A model generated the notes under the pieces. It was not told the DNA's origin and ran no database searches. It worked only from the letters and a program-made list of their open reading frames with translations. A stretch of 64,000 nt of DNA from Pycnopodia helianthoides (Eukaryota; Echinodermata; Asteroidea; Forcipulatida; Asteriidae). Shown piece by piece: positions 32,401 to 38,882 of the stretch (position 1 is the first letter of the stretch; each line of letters opens with the position of its first letter). Made by a program: the position numbers and the translations under genes. The stretch lies in the NCBI GenBank assembly GCA_032158295.1, contig CM063257.1, positions 15,034,332 through 15,098,331 on the forward strand, read 5' to 3'.

Positions 32401-35255
32401 TCTTACAGAACCTCAGCTGACAGGATGGGCTCGTGTTCTTCAGGTTCTTTTCAGCAGTTATCCTTACTGGATACTACTCCTCATAGTCATTCTAGCCATC
32501 GCTGGAATCGTTCTTATATGTAAGTTGTTATCCACAGAGTAGCCATTCATATCCCCATTGAGAGAAGAGTGTTCCAGATATACCCCAAATGGGATAGTTA
32601 TCATTGGAAGAAGAGTGTTCCAGCTACATCCCAAATTGGATAGTCATCAGTGGGAGAAGAGTGTTCAAGCGATACCCCAAATGGGATAGTTAACTTTGGT
32701 AGAAGTTTGTTCCAGCTATACCCAAAATGGGATTTATCATCTGGAGAAGAGTGTTCCAGCTACACCCTAAATTGGATAGTTATTATTGGGAGAAGAGTGT
32801 TCCAGCTATACCCCAAATGGGATAATGATCATTTGGAGAAGAGTGTTCCAGCTATACCCTAAATGGGATAGTTATTATTGGGAGAAGAGTGTTCCAGCTA
32901 TACCCAAATGGGATAGTTATCATTGGGAAAAGAGTGTTCCAGCTATACCCAAATGGGATAGTTATCATTGGGAAAAGAGTGTTCCAGCTATACCCAAATG
33001 GGATAGTTATCATTGGGAAAAGAGTGTTCCAGCTATACCCCAAATGGGATAGTGATCATTTGGAGAAGAGTGTTCCAGCTATACCCCAAATGGGATAATT
33101 ATCATTGGTAGAAGAGTGTTCAAGCTATAGGCCTACCCCACAGAGTAGCCATTCATATCCCCATTGAGAGAAGAGTGTTCCAGATATACCCCAAATGGGA
33201 TAGTTATCATTGGAAGAAGAGTGTTCCAGCTACATCCCAAATTGGATAGTCATCAGTGGGAGAAGAGTGTTCAAGCGATACCCCAAATGGGATAGTTAAC
33301 TTTGGTAGAAGTTTGTTCCAGCTATACCCAAAATGGGATTTATCATCTGGAGAAGAGTGTTCCAGCTACACCCTAAATTGGATAGTTATTATTGGGAGAA
33401 GAGTGTTCCAGCTATACCCCAAATGGGATAATGATCATTTGGAGAAGAGTGTTCCAGCTATACCCTAAATGGGATAGTTATTATTGGGAGAAGAGTGTTC
33501 CAGCTATACCCAAATGGGATAGTTATCATTGGGAAAAGAGTGTTCCAGCTATACCCAAATGGGATAGTTATCATTGGGAAAAGAGTGTTCCAGCTATACC
33601 CAAATGGGATAGTTATCATTGGGAAAAGAGTGTTCCAGCTATACCCCAAATGGGATAGTGATCATTTGGAGAAGAGTGTTCCAGCTATACCCCAAATGGG
33701 ATAATTATCATTGGTAGAAGAGTGTTCAAGCTATAGGCCTACCCCAAATGGGATAGTCATCATTCTCTAAGCACATTGGGTGGAGAGTGTTCCAGGATCA
33801 CAGTATCCTTGTATACCTCAAATGGGATAGTTATCATTCTCTTTTAAAGCACGTTGGGAAAAGGGTGTTCTGACCAGTGTCACAGTATCCTTGTATACCT
33901 CAAATGGGATAGTTATCATTCTCTAAGCACATTAGGAAAAGGGTGTTCTGACCAGGGTCACAGTATCCTTGTATACCTCAAATGGAATAGTTATCACTCG
34001 CTAAAAAAACTGCACAAATGTATAGTTCACTACATAAAATAGCTAAGATCCAGGGGTCGATTTCACAAAACTCTTCCTAACTTAGGACTAGTCCTAGGCA
34101 ATGCTAAGAGATAGGACTAGTCCTAAGTACTGGTCCTAACTTAGGACTAGTCCTATCTCTTAGCATTGCCTAGGACTAGTCCTAAGTTAGGAAGAGTTTT
34201 GTGAAATCGACCCCTGGACTTTGTACTCTTTGTTCTTGTAGACACCCAGTTCTTTTGGTTTGGGTTTTTATGCTTCAAATAATTTCATTAAGACATTCCG
34301 TTTAACCGTACTCGTTTTTTTTTTGGTCTTCCGCCAGGTTACCATCTCTTCCTAGCACCCCGGTATTACCAAGTAGGTAACAACTCCAGTGTCTTTCTAC
34401 GTACCCCGCCCTCCGGTGCTCCGCCACCATATTTATCCCAATCCCCAGGTGAGTACGCAGGGCTCAAAAATAACCACTGGGTTTTACTTTTTACAGTCGA
34501 GATCAGATGTCTTAACAACTAGACCACCGAGATTGCCCGGTAGCTAGTTTGAATCACAGAACTCGGGAAAGTACTGAGTTTATCAGTCATGCGAGGGCGT
34601 AGTCTACCTACACCAACTCGGGACTTGGTCGCAGCCCTCCACTCTTCCCTGTCCAGCATTAGGGTCCTCATCTTCCCTGTGTCACTGAGGCCAACATCCC
34701 GCCGCAAAGTGTTGATGAATGAGTTTATAGTGCTTTACATACATCGGTGTTAGGTTAAAAAAAACTAATAATTTTCTTTATACCCTATGCAAATTTATCA
34801 TCTGTTAAATTGTTGCGATACCCACTGCAATAATATAGGAATCAAACTGCCTCTCTACCGGGCAATCTTGGTGGTCTAGTTGGTAAGACATCTGCTGTAG
34901 AATGGCAAAGGTCATGGGTCCCAATCCCACCAGAATAACATGCCTGTGGATTTGTTCACAGAAATCAGGAAAGTACTGAGTGTACAATGCTTTACACACA
35001 TCGGTGTTAGGGTAAATAACCAAACAAAATTCTTTATCCGATCCAAATTTATCATCTACTAAATACTCTTTTGACCAAAATATCTCTCACATGTGCATTG
35101 TCTTTACAGCATATCAGCAGAGTCCGTACCAGTCGTCATTTGATACTTCCTTACGACACCGTCCACAACAGCAGCAGCAGCAGCCGCAGCGATCACCTAC
35201 AAAGCTTTGGAGCACGGCCTACAGTCCACAACCAGGCTCCAGCCCTCAGTATTAG
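14318..35255 (+). CDS. NUP210: Nuclear pore membrane glycoprotein 210, C-terminal half (17 exons)
   Basis: gp210 is a single-pass integral protein of the pore membrane, with a large lumenal part made of Ig-like repeats, one transmembrane helix and a short tail facing the pore. Exons: 14318-14456, 15766-15828, 16440-16619, 18665-18877, 20874-21029, 22535-22792, 23604-23779, 24133-24217, 25356-25485, 27057-27193, 27973-28096, 28701-28847, 29378-29631, 30922-31144, 32409-32519, 34338-34448, 35110-35255. All junctions are AG/GT and all phases agree, giving about 883 codons ending in TAG. By eye the product follows vertebrate NUP210 from mid-protein to the C-terminus: the BIG2 segment around 'STGGPQPQS', 'NRDGSARMSF', 'VPGLEFHWTV', the helix 'YWILLLIVILAIAGIVLI', and an ending 'KLWSTAYSPQ' like the vertebrate 'GLWSPAYASH'. 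The first exon starts in mid-codon, so 5' exons lie upstream, outside the window or unseen. Confidence 0.95.
14505..14693 (+). repeat. 15-bp minisatellite in NUP210 intron a
   Basis: About 12.6 copies of GGTTCACAAG(C/T)GTAC with single-base variants. The unit is a multiple of three and has no stop in several frames on both strands, which gives repetitive open frames (YGSQA, VHKRT, CELYA types) but no evidence of a protein. It starts about 50 bp after the NUP210 donor at 14457. Confidence 0.95.
15363..15726. mobile_element. TTAA-MITE (AAAGGCCCTGTACA family), copy 2
   Basis: Starts 'TTAAAGGCCCTGTACACT' and ends 'CTGTATAATACCTTTAA'. It lies in NUP210 intron a, about 40 bases before exon b. Confidence 0.85.
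15766..15828 (+). CDS. NUP210: NUP210 exon b
   Basis: A 21-codon exon in phase 0 (VFPPLQLTPRNITLLIGAEF, then Q), preceded by GGATTAG and followed by GTGAGT. It matches the vertebrate 'VFPPFRLMPRKVTLLIGA' stretch that opens the BIG2 domain. An in-exon CTGCAG could mislead gene finders into a later acceptor, but only the GGATTAG acceptor keeps the conserved VFPP. Confidence 0.88.
16022..16383. mobile_element. TTAA-MITE (AAAGGCACAGTGCACA family C)
   Basis: Terminal repeat 'TTAAAGGCACAGT' with 'TTTGGTAAT' inward at both ends; 362 bp, filling most of NUP210 intron b (611 bp). Interior 'TGAAATTTTCACAGGTTAG' echoes the other families. Confidence 0.85.
16440..16619 (+). CDS. NUP210: NUP210 exon c, BIG2 core
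   Basis: Sixty codons, phase 0, acceptor CACCCAAG and donor CAG/GTAAGT. It contains 'STGGPQPQSQIEYS' and 'LALGHSRVTGKAIGYD', the core of the BIG2 (bacterial Ig-like group 2) fold. Its 3' half and donor are copied again about 180 bp downstream (see the duplication at 16730). Confidence 0.93.
16730..16905 (+). pseudogene. Tandem copy of the 3' part of NUP210 exon c with its donor
   Basis: 'AGCCGGGTGCCGGGTAAAGC' through 'TACTCACAGGTAAGT' and about 110 bases of intron repeat the sequence at 16553-16725. The copied exon part (22 codons) is still open but has no upstream acceptor, so it should not be spliced in. Differences at about a dozen sites show it is not an assembly duplicate. Confidence 0.88.
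17830..18070 (-). mobile_element. tRNA-SINE (TTGGGTTTTTC body), minus strand
   Basis: On the minus strand a tRNA-like head ('GGCGTAGTGGTATCTTGC', 'CCGGTTCATATCACACC') is followed by the body 'GATTGGGTTTTTCAGTCCC', 'CCTGATTGCCGGGATTTTCC'. Most complete copy of this family in the window. Confidence 0.7.
18261..18602. mobile_element. TTAA-MITE (AAAGGCCCTGTACA family), copy 3
   Basis: Starts 'TTAAAGGCCCTGTACACTA' and ends 'AAAAGTGTACATTACCTTTAA'. It ends about 60 bases before NUP210 exon d. Confidence 0.85.
18665..18877 (+). CDS. NUP210: NUP210 exon d
   Basis: Seventy-one codons, phase 0, acceptor TCCCCAG and donor CGG/GTGAGT. It encodes 'IKIHAPLLRLQSNTEMPVY' and 'NVVPGLEFHWTVTNPDVVS', close to vertebrate NUP210 'GNAVPGLTFHWSVT'. 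Third-position GC is clearly higher than in the AT-rich introns. Confidence 0.94.
19552..20182. mobile_element. TTAA-MITE whose left end has grown into a minisatellite
   Basis: Left end 'TTAAAGGTATTATACAGGAT' and right end, inverted, 'TTAAAGACATTATACAGGAT' form terminal repeats. The subterminal 49 bases are amplified tenfold inside the element (19563-20034). Confidence 0.8.
19563..20034 (+). repeat. 49-bp minisatellite, about 10 copies
   Basis: Unit begins 'ACAGGATTGGTAGAGCTGAC' and continues 'AAAATAGTCGCAGACAG', 'TGTTCATGTTTT'. Copies are nearly identical (one GGAATGG, one missing A, one GACGAAA), so expansion is recent. It lies in NUP210 intron d. Confidence 0.97.
20246..20330 (+). mobile_element. 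tRNA-derived SINE head (GGGCTAGATA family)
   Basis: 'AGGGCTAGATACATGTAGCTC', then 'GGTTCAAATCCCGCTCTAGT' and 'TTGTCTTTGTTCAACCCAAA'. Same family as 5505 (minus) and 29113. Confidence 0.65.
20874..21029 (+). CDS. NUP210: NUP210 exon e
   Basis: Fifty-two codons, phase 0, acceptor TGTTTCCAG and donor CAG/GTACCC. The product 'VAMRVHTLNPGEASLKLRA ... DEIQLQ' matches the vertebrate 'FAMNVLGRV ... DEIQVQ' block. Confidence 0.92.
21085..21300 (+). repeat. Dispersed 210-bp repeat, copy 1
   Basis: 'TTGCATTTTGGCTTGCAG', 'TCACTGACCAATCGTGCAAT', 'GAAACGCATGACTGTGTG' match the inverse of 25838-26095. Located in NUP210 intron e. Confidence 0.65.
21965..22345 (+). repeat. Tandem duplication of about 185 bp
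   Basis: 'GACCCTTGTGGTTAATAAAC', 'CCTTGTAGTTT', 'CCTTAAGGTGATC', 'GCTTCCCAGGTTGTAT' and 'ACAAACTTGGGTGTGATCC' occur twice in order (about 21965-22145 and 22150-22345). In NUP210 intron e. Confidence 0.8.
22398..22480 (+). mobile_element. Decayed tRNA-derived SINE (GGGCTAGATT)
   Basis: 'AGGGCTAGATTGCTCAGTTG' and 'GGAGCACAGGCACGTTAATT' followed by 'AGTCAATTTTTCA'; most of the B-box region is lost. It ends 55 bases before NUP210 exon f. Confidence 0.55.
22535..22792 (+). CDS. NUP210: NUP210 exon f
   Basis: Eighty-six codons, phase 0, acceptor CTGAACAG and donor AAG/GTGGGT. It begins 'VFEKLQL' exactly as in vertebrates and holds 'IKTNRDGSARMSFIVL' and 'AYESFGVNQTLVLLVK'. This is one of the best conserved exons of the gene. 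Confidence 0.95.
22855..22995 (+). mobile_element. tRNA-like SINE fragment
   Basis: 'CCTGGTTCGATTCCCGGCTA' resembles a tRNA T-arm, followed by 'GTTTTTCTCC', as in the family at 17830. In NUP210 intron f. Confidence 0.5.
23604..23779 (+). CDS. NUP210: NUP210 exon g
   Basis: Acceptor ACCTGTAG, donor CAG/GTATTA; 58 codons plus two bases. It encodes 'VKPVSYIAIYS' and 'PVGMTLSFAVGFYDNFGDRF', like vertebrate 'VPLGMTVTFTVHFHDNSGD'. The split codon is completed by the first base of the next exon. Confidence 0.93.
24133..24217 (+). CDS. NUP210: NUP210 exon h
   Basis: An 85-base exon after TTTTCAATAG with donor AAG/GTAAAC. One base closes the previous codon and 28 codons follow, including 'RLQAGPDNGTFVARATHAG'. 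It matches the vertebrate 'PTNNTCVVRTVSVG' region in position and phase. Confidence 0.88.
24310..24545 (+). mobile_element. tRNA-like SINE (GGTTAAGAGCC)
   Basis: 'AAGCGGTTAAGAGCCCCATA' and 'GGAGTCCCGGTCTTGACAC' give A- and B-box-like blocks; the body has 'GTGCACGTAAAAGAACC'. Partner copies at 25585 (plus) and 6300 (minus). Confidence 0.65.
24569..24810 (+). mobile_element. tRNA-derived SINE (TCATGGCCGAGTGGTCTAG)
   Basis: Leucine/serine-like head 'CATGGCCGAGTGGTCTAG' and 'GGTTCGAATTCCGGTCATGA', then 'TGCCCTTGAGCAAGGCACTT', 'TCTGCTCTACCAGCCC' and 'CTCCTAGTGGATGATA'. An almost parallel copy is at 39920-40205. Placed directly after the previous SINE in intron h. Confidence 0.75.
25356..25485 (+). 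CDS. NUP210: NUP210 exon i
   Basis: Acceptor TTGTTTAG, donor GAGG/GTAGGT, 43 codons plus one base. The product starts 'VWD' as in vertebrates and contains 'GFTVGDVICFRSPLL', like vertebrate 'GAMVVGDVLCLATVL'. Confidence 0.9.
25585..25820 (+). mobile_element. tRNA-like SINE (GTGATTAAGGGC)
   Basis: 'GCCAAGTGATTAAGGGCAC', 'TTTCTGATCAGCAAAGTGTG' and 'GAGTCCCGGTCTTGACAC', same family as 24310. It lies in NUP210 intron i. Confidence 0.65.
25838..26095 (-). repeat. Dispersed 210-bp repeat, copy 2 (inverted)
   Basis: Inverse of 21085-21300: 'TTTACGGGCA', 'CTCATTGCAGGATTGGTCAG', 'GCAAGCCAAAATGCAATTTG'. Further unassigned AT-rich sequence follows to exon j. Confidence 0.65.
27057..27193 (+). CDS. NUP210: NUP210 exon j
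   Basis: Acceptor CATACAG, donor GAG/GTGAGC. Two bases complete the Gly codon from the previous exon, then 45 codons: 'GSWRTAADSVLQLDSASGVA' fits vertebrate '[20 protein letters not shown]'. Confidence 0.92.
27370..27700 (-). repeat. Dispersed repeat related to 31330-31890
   Basis: Contains 'GCTATGGATTGACCAATCAG' and 'GTGATATGAGCCGTTCAATA', which are the inverse of 'TGATTGGTCAATCCATAGCA' and 'CGGCTCATACCACAT' downstream. In intron j. Confidence 0.6.
27973..28096 (+). CDS. NUP210: NUP210 exon k
   Basis: Acceptor CTATTCAG, donor AAAG/GTATGT; 41 codons plus one base. The product includes 'VYVLPINKLKLEKEAVSFL'. Sequence similarity to vertebrates is weak here; the exon is accepted on position, phase and an open frame. 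Confidence 0.85.
28128..28309. mobile_element. Fold-back short element (GGGCCCAATTT ends)
   Basis: Left end 'TGGGCCCAATTTCGTAGAG', right end, inverted, 'TGGGCCCAGTTTCTTAGAG'; inward 'GCTTAAGCAC' pairs too. Same family at 41028-41280 and 44358-44552. In NUP210 intron k. Confidence 0.75.
28701..28847 (+). CDS. NUP210: NUP210 exon l
   Basis: Acceptor CTGATCAG, donor ATCG/GTAAGT. Two bases plus 48 codons plus one base, matching the phases on both sides. The product includes 'VCLLSFKDRGVKVQASELF', equivalent to the vertebrate block rich in 'FDFPSQDVFTVEP'. Confidence 0.9.
29113..29205 (+). mobile_element. tRNA-derived SINE (GGGCTAGATAGCTCAGTTGG)
   Basis: Best copy of the family: 'TAGCTCAGTTGGTTGAG' (A-box type) and 'GGTTCAAATCC' (B-box type), ending 'GGCCCTAGTGAATTTTTC', then 'TTTGTTCAACCC'. 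In NUP210 intron l. Confidence 0.75.
29378..29631 (+). CDS. NUP210: NUP210 exon m
   Basis: Acceptor TTTTCCAG, donor AGG/GTGAGT. Two bases plus 84 codons, with 'GGYFCGISQL' like vertebrate 'GQYFCSITMHRL' and then a long lumenal stretch ending before the last Ig-like repeat. Confidence 0.92.
30421..30776. repeat. Long hairpin with about 145-bp arms
   Basis: Left 30421-30565 and right 30629-30776 are inverted copies ('CGTCTGCTCAGCTAGCTGTG', 'AACATCGGCGTTCTGTCACT', 'GAGGGCGCTCTCA'). In NUP210 intron m; likely a fold-back MITE. Confidence 0.88.
30922..31144 (+). CDS. NUP210: NUP210 exon n, last lumenal repeat
   Basis: Acceptor CTTTCAG, donor ACTG/GTAAAT; 74 codons plus one base. It encodes 'VSVADGSLVEVAKHYSINVN ... 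VIPVGVNMVPLV', matching the lumenal repeat just before the membrane in vertebrates ('AIAIPVTVAFVV'). Its last bases and donor recur about 105 bp downstream. Confidence 0.93.
31230..31335 (+). pseudogene. Tandem copy of the 3' edge of NUP210 exon n with its donor
   Basis: 'ACAGCAAGCAAAATCA', then 'GGTAAATAAATAATAACATG' and 'AGTATTAGACACT' repeat the exon n end and first intron bases (31125-31230). No acceptor is copied, so no exon is formed. Confidence 0.82.
31330..31895 (+). repeat. Two direct copies of a 180-bp repeat in intron n
   Basis: 'CGCATCCCACTCGCGCTTGT', 'CATCAAGCAGACTTGAACCG', 'GCGCTGGGCTAACTGCGCAT' and 'TTGTTGTACTACTGT' occur at about 31398-31590 and 31706-31895. A third, shorter piece ('GGATGCAGAAGCGC') is near 32034. 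Confidence 0.8.
32409..32519 (+). CDS. NUP210: NUP210 exon o, transmembrane helix
   Basis: Acceptor TCTTACAG, donor ATAT/GTAAGT, 111 bases with phase 1 at both ends. The translation contains the hydrophobic run 'YWILLLIVILAIAGIVLI', the single pore-membrane anchor, preceded by 'WARVLQVLFSSYP'. Confidence 0.94.
32532..33743 (+). repeat. 606-bp tandem duplication made of 45/46-bp minisatellite units
   Basis: 32532-33137 and 33138-33743 are essentially identical, offset by exactly 606. Each contains about 12 units of type 'AGAGTGTTCCAGCTATACCC' + 'CAAATGGGATAGTTATCATT'. The array starts within 15 bases of the NUP210 exon o donor. Related but longer units continue to about 34010. Confidence 0.95.
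33744..34010 (+). repeat. Divergent tail of the intron o minisatellite
   Basis: Three units of about 80-100 bp with 'TCACAGTATCCTTGTATACC' and 'TCAAATGGGATAGTTATCAT'. They share the core of the upstream array but have an added segment. Confidence 0.8.
34050..34217. repeat. Near-perfect 168-bp palindrome (fold-back MITE)
   Basis: Arms of about 78 bp: 'CCAGGGGTCGATTTCACAAA' and its exact inverse 'TTTGTGAAATCGACCCCTGG', with repeats of 'GGACTAGTCC' and 'CTTAGGACTAGTCCTA' inside. In NUP210 intron o. Likely a recent insertion or a sequence kept self-complementary by gene conversion. Confidence 0.95.
34338..34448 (+). CDS. NUP210: NUP210 exon p, start of cytoplasmic tail
   Basis: Acceptor TTCCGCCAG, donor CCAG/GTGAGT, 111 bases, phase 1 both ends. 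It encodes 'YHLFLAPRYYQVGNNSS' and the proline-rich 'PPSGAPPPYLSQSP'. Confidence 0.92.
34500..34990. mobile_element. Two tRNA-like SINE fragments (GGTGGTCTAGTTGG)
   Basis: A plus-strand copy at 34862-34990 has 'TTGGTGGTCTAGTTGGTAAG' and 'GTCATGGGTCCCAATCCCAC', then 'GGAAAGTACTGAGTGTACAA' and 'ACACATCGGTGTTAGG'. A broken copy with an inverted head is at 34500-34760. In NUP210 intron p. Confidence 0.65.
35110..35255 (+). CDS. NUP210: NUP210 exon q, C-terminus and stop
   Basis: Acceptor TCTTTACAG, then two bases and 48 codons ending TAG at 35253-35255. A CAG run encodes five to six glutamines ('RPQQQQQQPQRSP'). The end 'SPTKLWSTAYSPQPGSSPQY' parallels the vertebrate 'SPPSGLWSPAYASH' terminus, which fixes the stop. 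Confidence 0.93.
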
Positions 35256-36243
35256 TGAACCACCTGACGGTGGATGACGTCTTTTTTTTGGGGGGGGGTA
35301 TGGATATACTGCGGACATCACACTTTGCTTAGCAAAATGAGATTGGTACACAGCTAAGATCAATCTGAAATCTTTGTGGAATAGGCCCTGGTCTCGATTT
35401 CACAAAGAGCTAAGATTGATCTTAACTGTGAACCGATCTTAACTGCCAAGCAAAGTATGATGACACAGAACAAATAACCATGGCAACATTGACAACTCAT
35501 CTTAAGATGAATCTTAGCGACGTTGTGAAATGGATCTTTGCATGCAGCTGATCAGCTGATCAGCTGATCTTTTTGGTTTCTGAGCTGTGCCATTGAAAAA
35601 TTTGTAAAACACAGAATGAAGTCTTAGTGTGACTGTTTTTTTTCCCACATTTTTTTGACAACTGCAGTTGCCTGGGTAACTCGACACTAAGCTGCTGAAC
35701 TCTGATTGGTGTTCAACACCACACCTTACCATAGAGATTCCAAGGATGTCTTGCACCATCTATTTGCTTCACTTGTCGGTCCCCACCGGTCTTATCCTTT
35801 GGTTCGGCACAAGGACTTAGCGAATCCCCTTTGCCCGACAGTCTGTGCAGGGATTCTGTCATTTTTTTCCCAGGTACTTACCCGATAGTCCATGCTCAGA
35901 GTCTGAAGGATGAATCTAGGGGTAGAGTCCATGGGTGTGCATGGGCAGTACATGGACTCTGTGTGCAAGGGGCAAAAAGACAGCCTTGCAATCAAGGCTA
36001 ATAGTGGGCCCTTTCTCTGTATGATCATCCTACAAAGTCAGACTACTTCCTGATTGGCTGCATTTTGCGCCACAGCACCATGTAAACCATTACATGGTGC
36101 TGTGTAAAGGAATAGGTCTAATACTTCAATACGTAGCTCCACAATATCTTGCAGGAAAATACTGAATGTTGAAGCGCTTTGAGCGTCACTGAGTAAAGGA
36201 TCTGAGCCTGTTTAATCTACCCGATTGTATTATTGATCTATGC

Positions 36244-36249
36244 AATAAA
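36244..36249 (+). promoter_or_regulatory. Candidate NUP210 poly(A) signal
   Basis: AATAAA about 990 bp after the NUP210 stop, with a T-rich stretch just downstream. A second AATAAA is at about 37022. Either could serve; the sequence alone does not decide. Confidence 0.3.
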
Positions 36250-38398
36250 AATTCAGGGAAAACAATTTTGTATCGTAGGCTTAAAGAAATTGTAATTATG
36301 TTTACCGCGGTCTGTTTTATTACATAGTTTGATTGGAAGAATAAGGCTACCGGCCAGAACACCATTTCACACGATATGTGACTGGTGCCCTGCTAATTTT
36401 TTGCTTAGCAGATTTTCTTAAAGCAATATGTTTTACTTCAGCATGTTTCTAAAGCCGTTTAGAACGCAACAAACAAAAATTGGTTAGCATAGAAAAATCT
36501 TGCTAATAAAAAGGAACAGACTACCAGCGAAAATACAATTTAATGTATGTTATTTGTGGCTGGTTCACAGATAATTACTGCTTAGCAGATAATTTTGTTA
36601 AGCACCATTTTATGCTTTATAAAACAGCTTTGTGAAATTGGTCCTTGGGGTCAATTCAGTAGAGCTGCTTAAAACAAAAAAGGGGAACATGTAACAACGA
36701 AGAATGGTTCTCTAATTGTTGTTATCATTCTTCTTTTCTTTTATTGTCTTCTTCTTCTTCTTTTCCAGAAAAAATTCTCCCATGAAATTTTGCCAAGAAC
36801 ATTACATTTTGTGTTTGGCCTTTTGGCTGGATTTACAATCGTGGCTTTACCCTCGATTGATTTTTTTTAAGACTTGAAAAGAGGGTCATATATTAATAAT
36901 GACCCCAAAAAGAATATGTGTCACTTTTATCCGAAAGCCTACTTGTTATAAAGATGGTAATGGTAGTATAAAGCATCCTGCAAAATAATTTCTTCTAAAG
37001 TGGCCCCAGTGATTAGAAATCAATAAAAGTATGTAAAACATATATTGAATCTTTGAAGATCACCTGCAGACGGCTTTTAATACAAATTTGATGTCCATTT
37101 GAGTGCTGCCCTCTATACAGACTTGAATGGAATCAACTAGATGAAATTACCGCGACAGATTTTAGTTGTTCTCCCAACAAAGTAGGTACTGTAGTCAAGT
37201 GAAATTTTAACAGGTGACTTTTATTGTATCATAATCTTTCTTGATAATTTGGCCTATAAATCGGCATAATGTTGACAAAAACCGAATGATGACCCTACCT
37301 AGCGCCACTTCAAAGGTTTTATGCAAATGGCACATCCGTGTAGAGAATTATTCGCATAAAAGTTCATGTCATATCATTAAAAAAATAGTTTGTTCATTTG
37401 TTATTTTGGGGTATATGGAGGAGGGTAGTTTTGGGTTTTTTTTTTTTTTTCTTTTTTCATTTTGTAACTTTAATTGACTGTTGTGTTTTTACAGCATCTT
37501 TTCAGCACTGTAGAATAGATCGAACTGTTTGCCTGCATCTCTTGTTTGTAAATACTTGATTGTGCACACGTAATGTACACCAAGGAGTTGGCTGCTAAAA
37601 TGGCGGTAATGGTAGACACACACTATGTGGAGTTGTGTCTACGTCTGCAAAGGTAAATAGACTGACTGCTTTGCAAATACTCAGTGTGCATGCGGAGCCC
37701 TGGAATGAGGTGCGACCAGAACACAGAGATTGCTGAGCTCGGTTGTTGTCTGTGTCTGCTGTGCACGCCCTCTATGTCAGCTTTGGACATGGAGTATTTA
37801 TACCATGTGACATGTCTGTATGGCAAAATAAACCAGATCAACCAATGGGAAGCTGGAATTGGCCATACAGCTAAAATGGCAGCGCACATGACTTGCCTCA
37901 AAGCAGATATGCACTGATAACTACTCATAGCATTCTCCGAGTTCTATTTCTATAGGTGCAACCCAGTCCCGCTACCATGGGCAGCACTGAAAAACAATGC
38001 TGATTGGCTAACCATAAATGACTGCTCTGCATGGTCACACTAAACTGCAAACACTTGGACATATGACAAGAATAGCAAAGAATGAGAGGGGACAAGTTGC
38101 TCTATGACTTGATGCCTCTTTTGATAGCGCGCTCTGCATAGTCTCTAACACAGAATGGATCAAGCAAAGGACTTATTAAAATATCCAATATTTTTTTAGA
38201 TTTTCAAATTCACACTTCCAGAGGTAAGGTTCAAGAAAGACATTCTGGGAAAGAAAGAAAAAATGGCTGGGTGAGATCGTACACAACTGGGAACACAACA
38301 TTTGTCACTACGTAGAGCAGCATGCTCTACAGCTAAATGCATGGTACTGAGTATTGGCGAAGCAGTCTATATGCTGTAGTCTTTTTAGAAGGATTTTG

Positions 38399-38882
38399 TT
38401 CTGTAAATAGTTTGTATTGCAGCAAGCCAATTGGTCAGTTGGAATGCCGTATTGACCAATCAGATTAAAGGCCCTGTACACTATTGGTAAGATCGAAAAA
38501 CACAATGTTCACAGATTCACACATAACTTACATGATTTATAGTAAGTAATGGTAGAAAGGATTCCTTAAAATATTTCTGCCTAAAATGCTATCATTTCTG
38601 AGAAACGAGTAAAACAATAGTAATTATCGCGCGCGATAATTTGAAAAAACAGAAAACACATAAGATCTCTTTTCACTATTTTCTCGTGACCTCGATGACC
38701 AATTGAGCTCAAACTTTCACAGGTTTGTTTGTTCATGCATATTATGTTTAATCACACAAAATGTGGACACTGATATTGAGCTGTTACCAAAAGTGTACAA
38801 TACCTTTAATTGTTTTGTAAATAAATTGTATTGCAGCAAGCCAATTGGTCAGTCAGCATGCTGTATTGACCAATCAGATCAA
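38399..38882 (+). repeat. 68-bp direct repeats flanking a MITE
   Basis: 'TTGTATTGCAGCAAGCCAAT' + 'TGGTCAGT' ... 'GTATTGACCAATCAGAT' occurs at 38405-38465 and again at 38820-38880, with the MITE 38465-38809 between. Too long to be a target-site duplication. Confidence 0.8.
38465..38809. mobile_element. TTAA-MITE (AAAGGCCCTGTACA family), copy 4
   Basis: Starts 'TTAAAGGCCCTGTACACTA' and ends 'TGTACAATACCTTTAA'. Very close to copy 3, including the internal 'TTATCGCGCGCGATAA' variant of the palindromic motif. Confidence 0.87.

Noticed and set aside
32650..33704. Paired open frames of 62-88 residues repeated 606 bases apart
   Set aside because: Translations of the 45/46-bp minisatellite, in several frames and on both strands.
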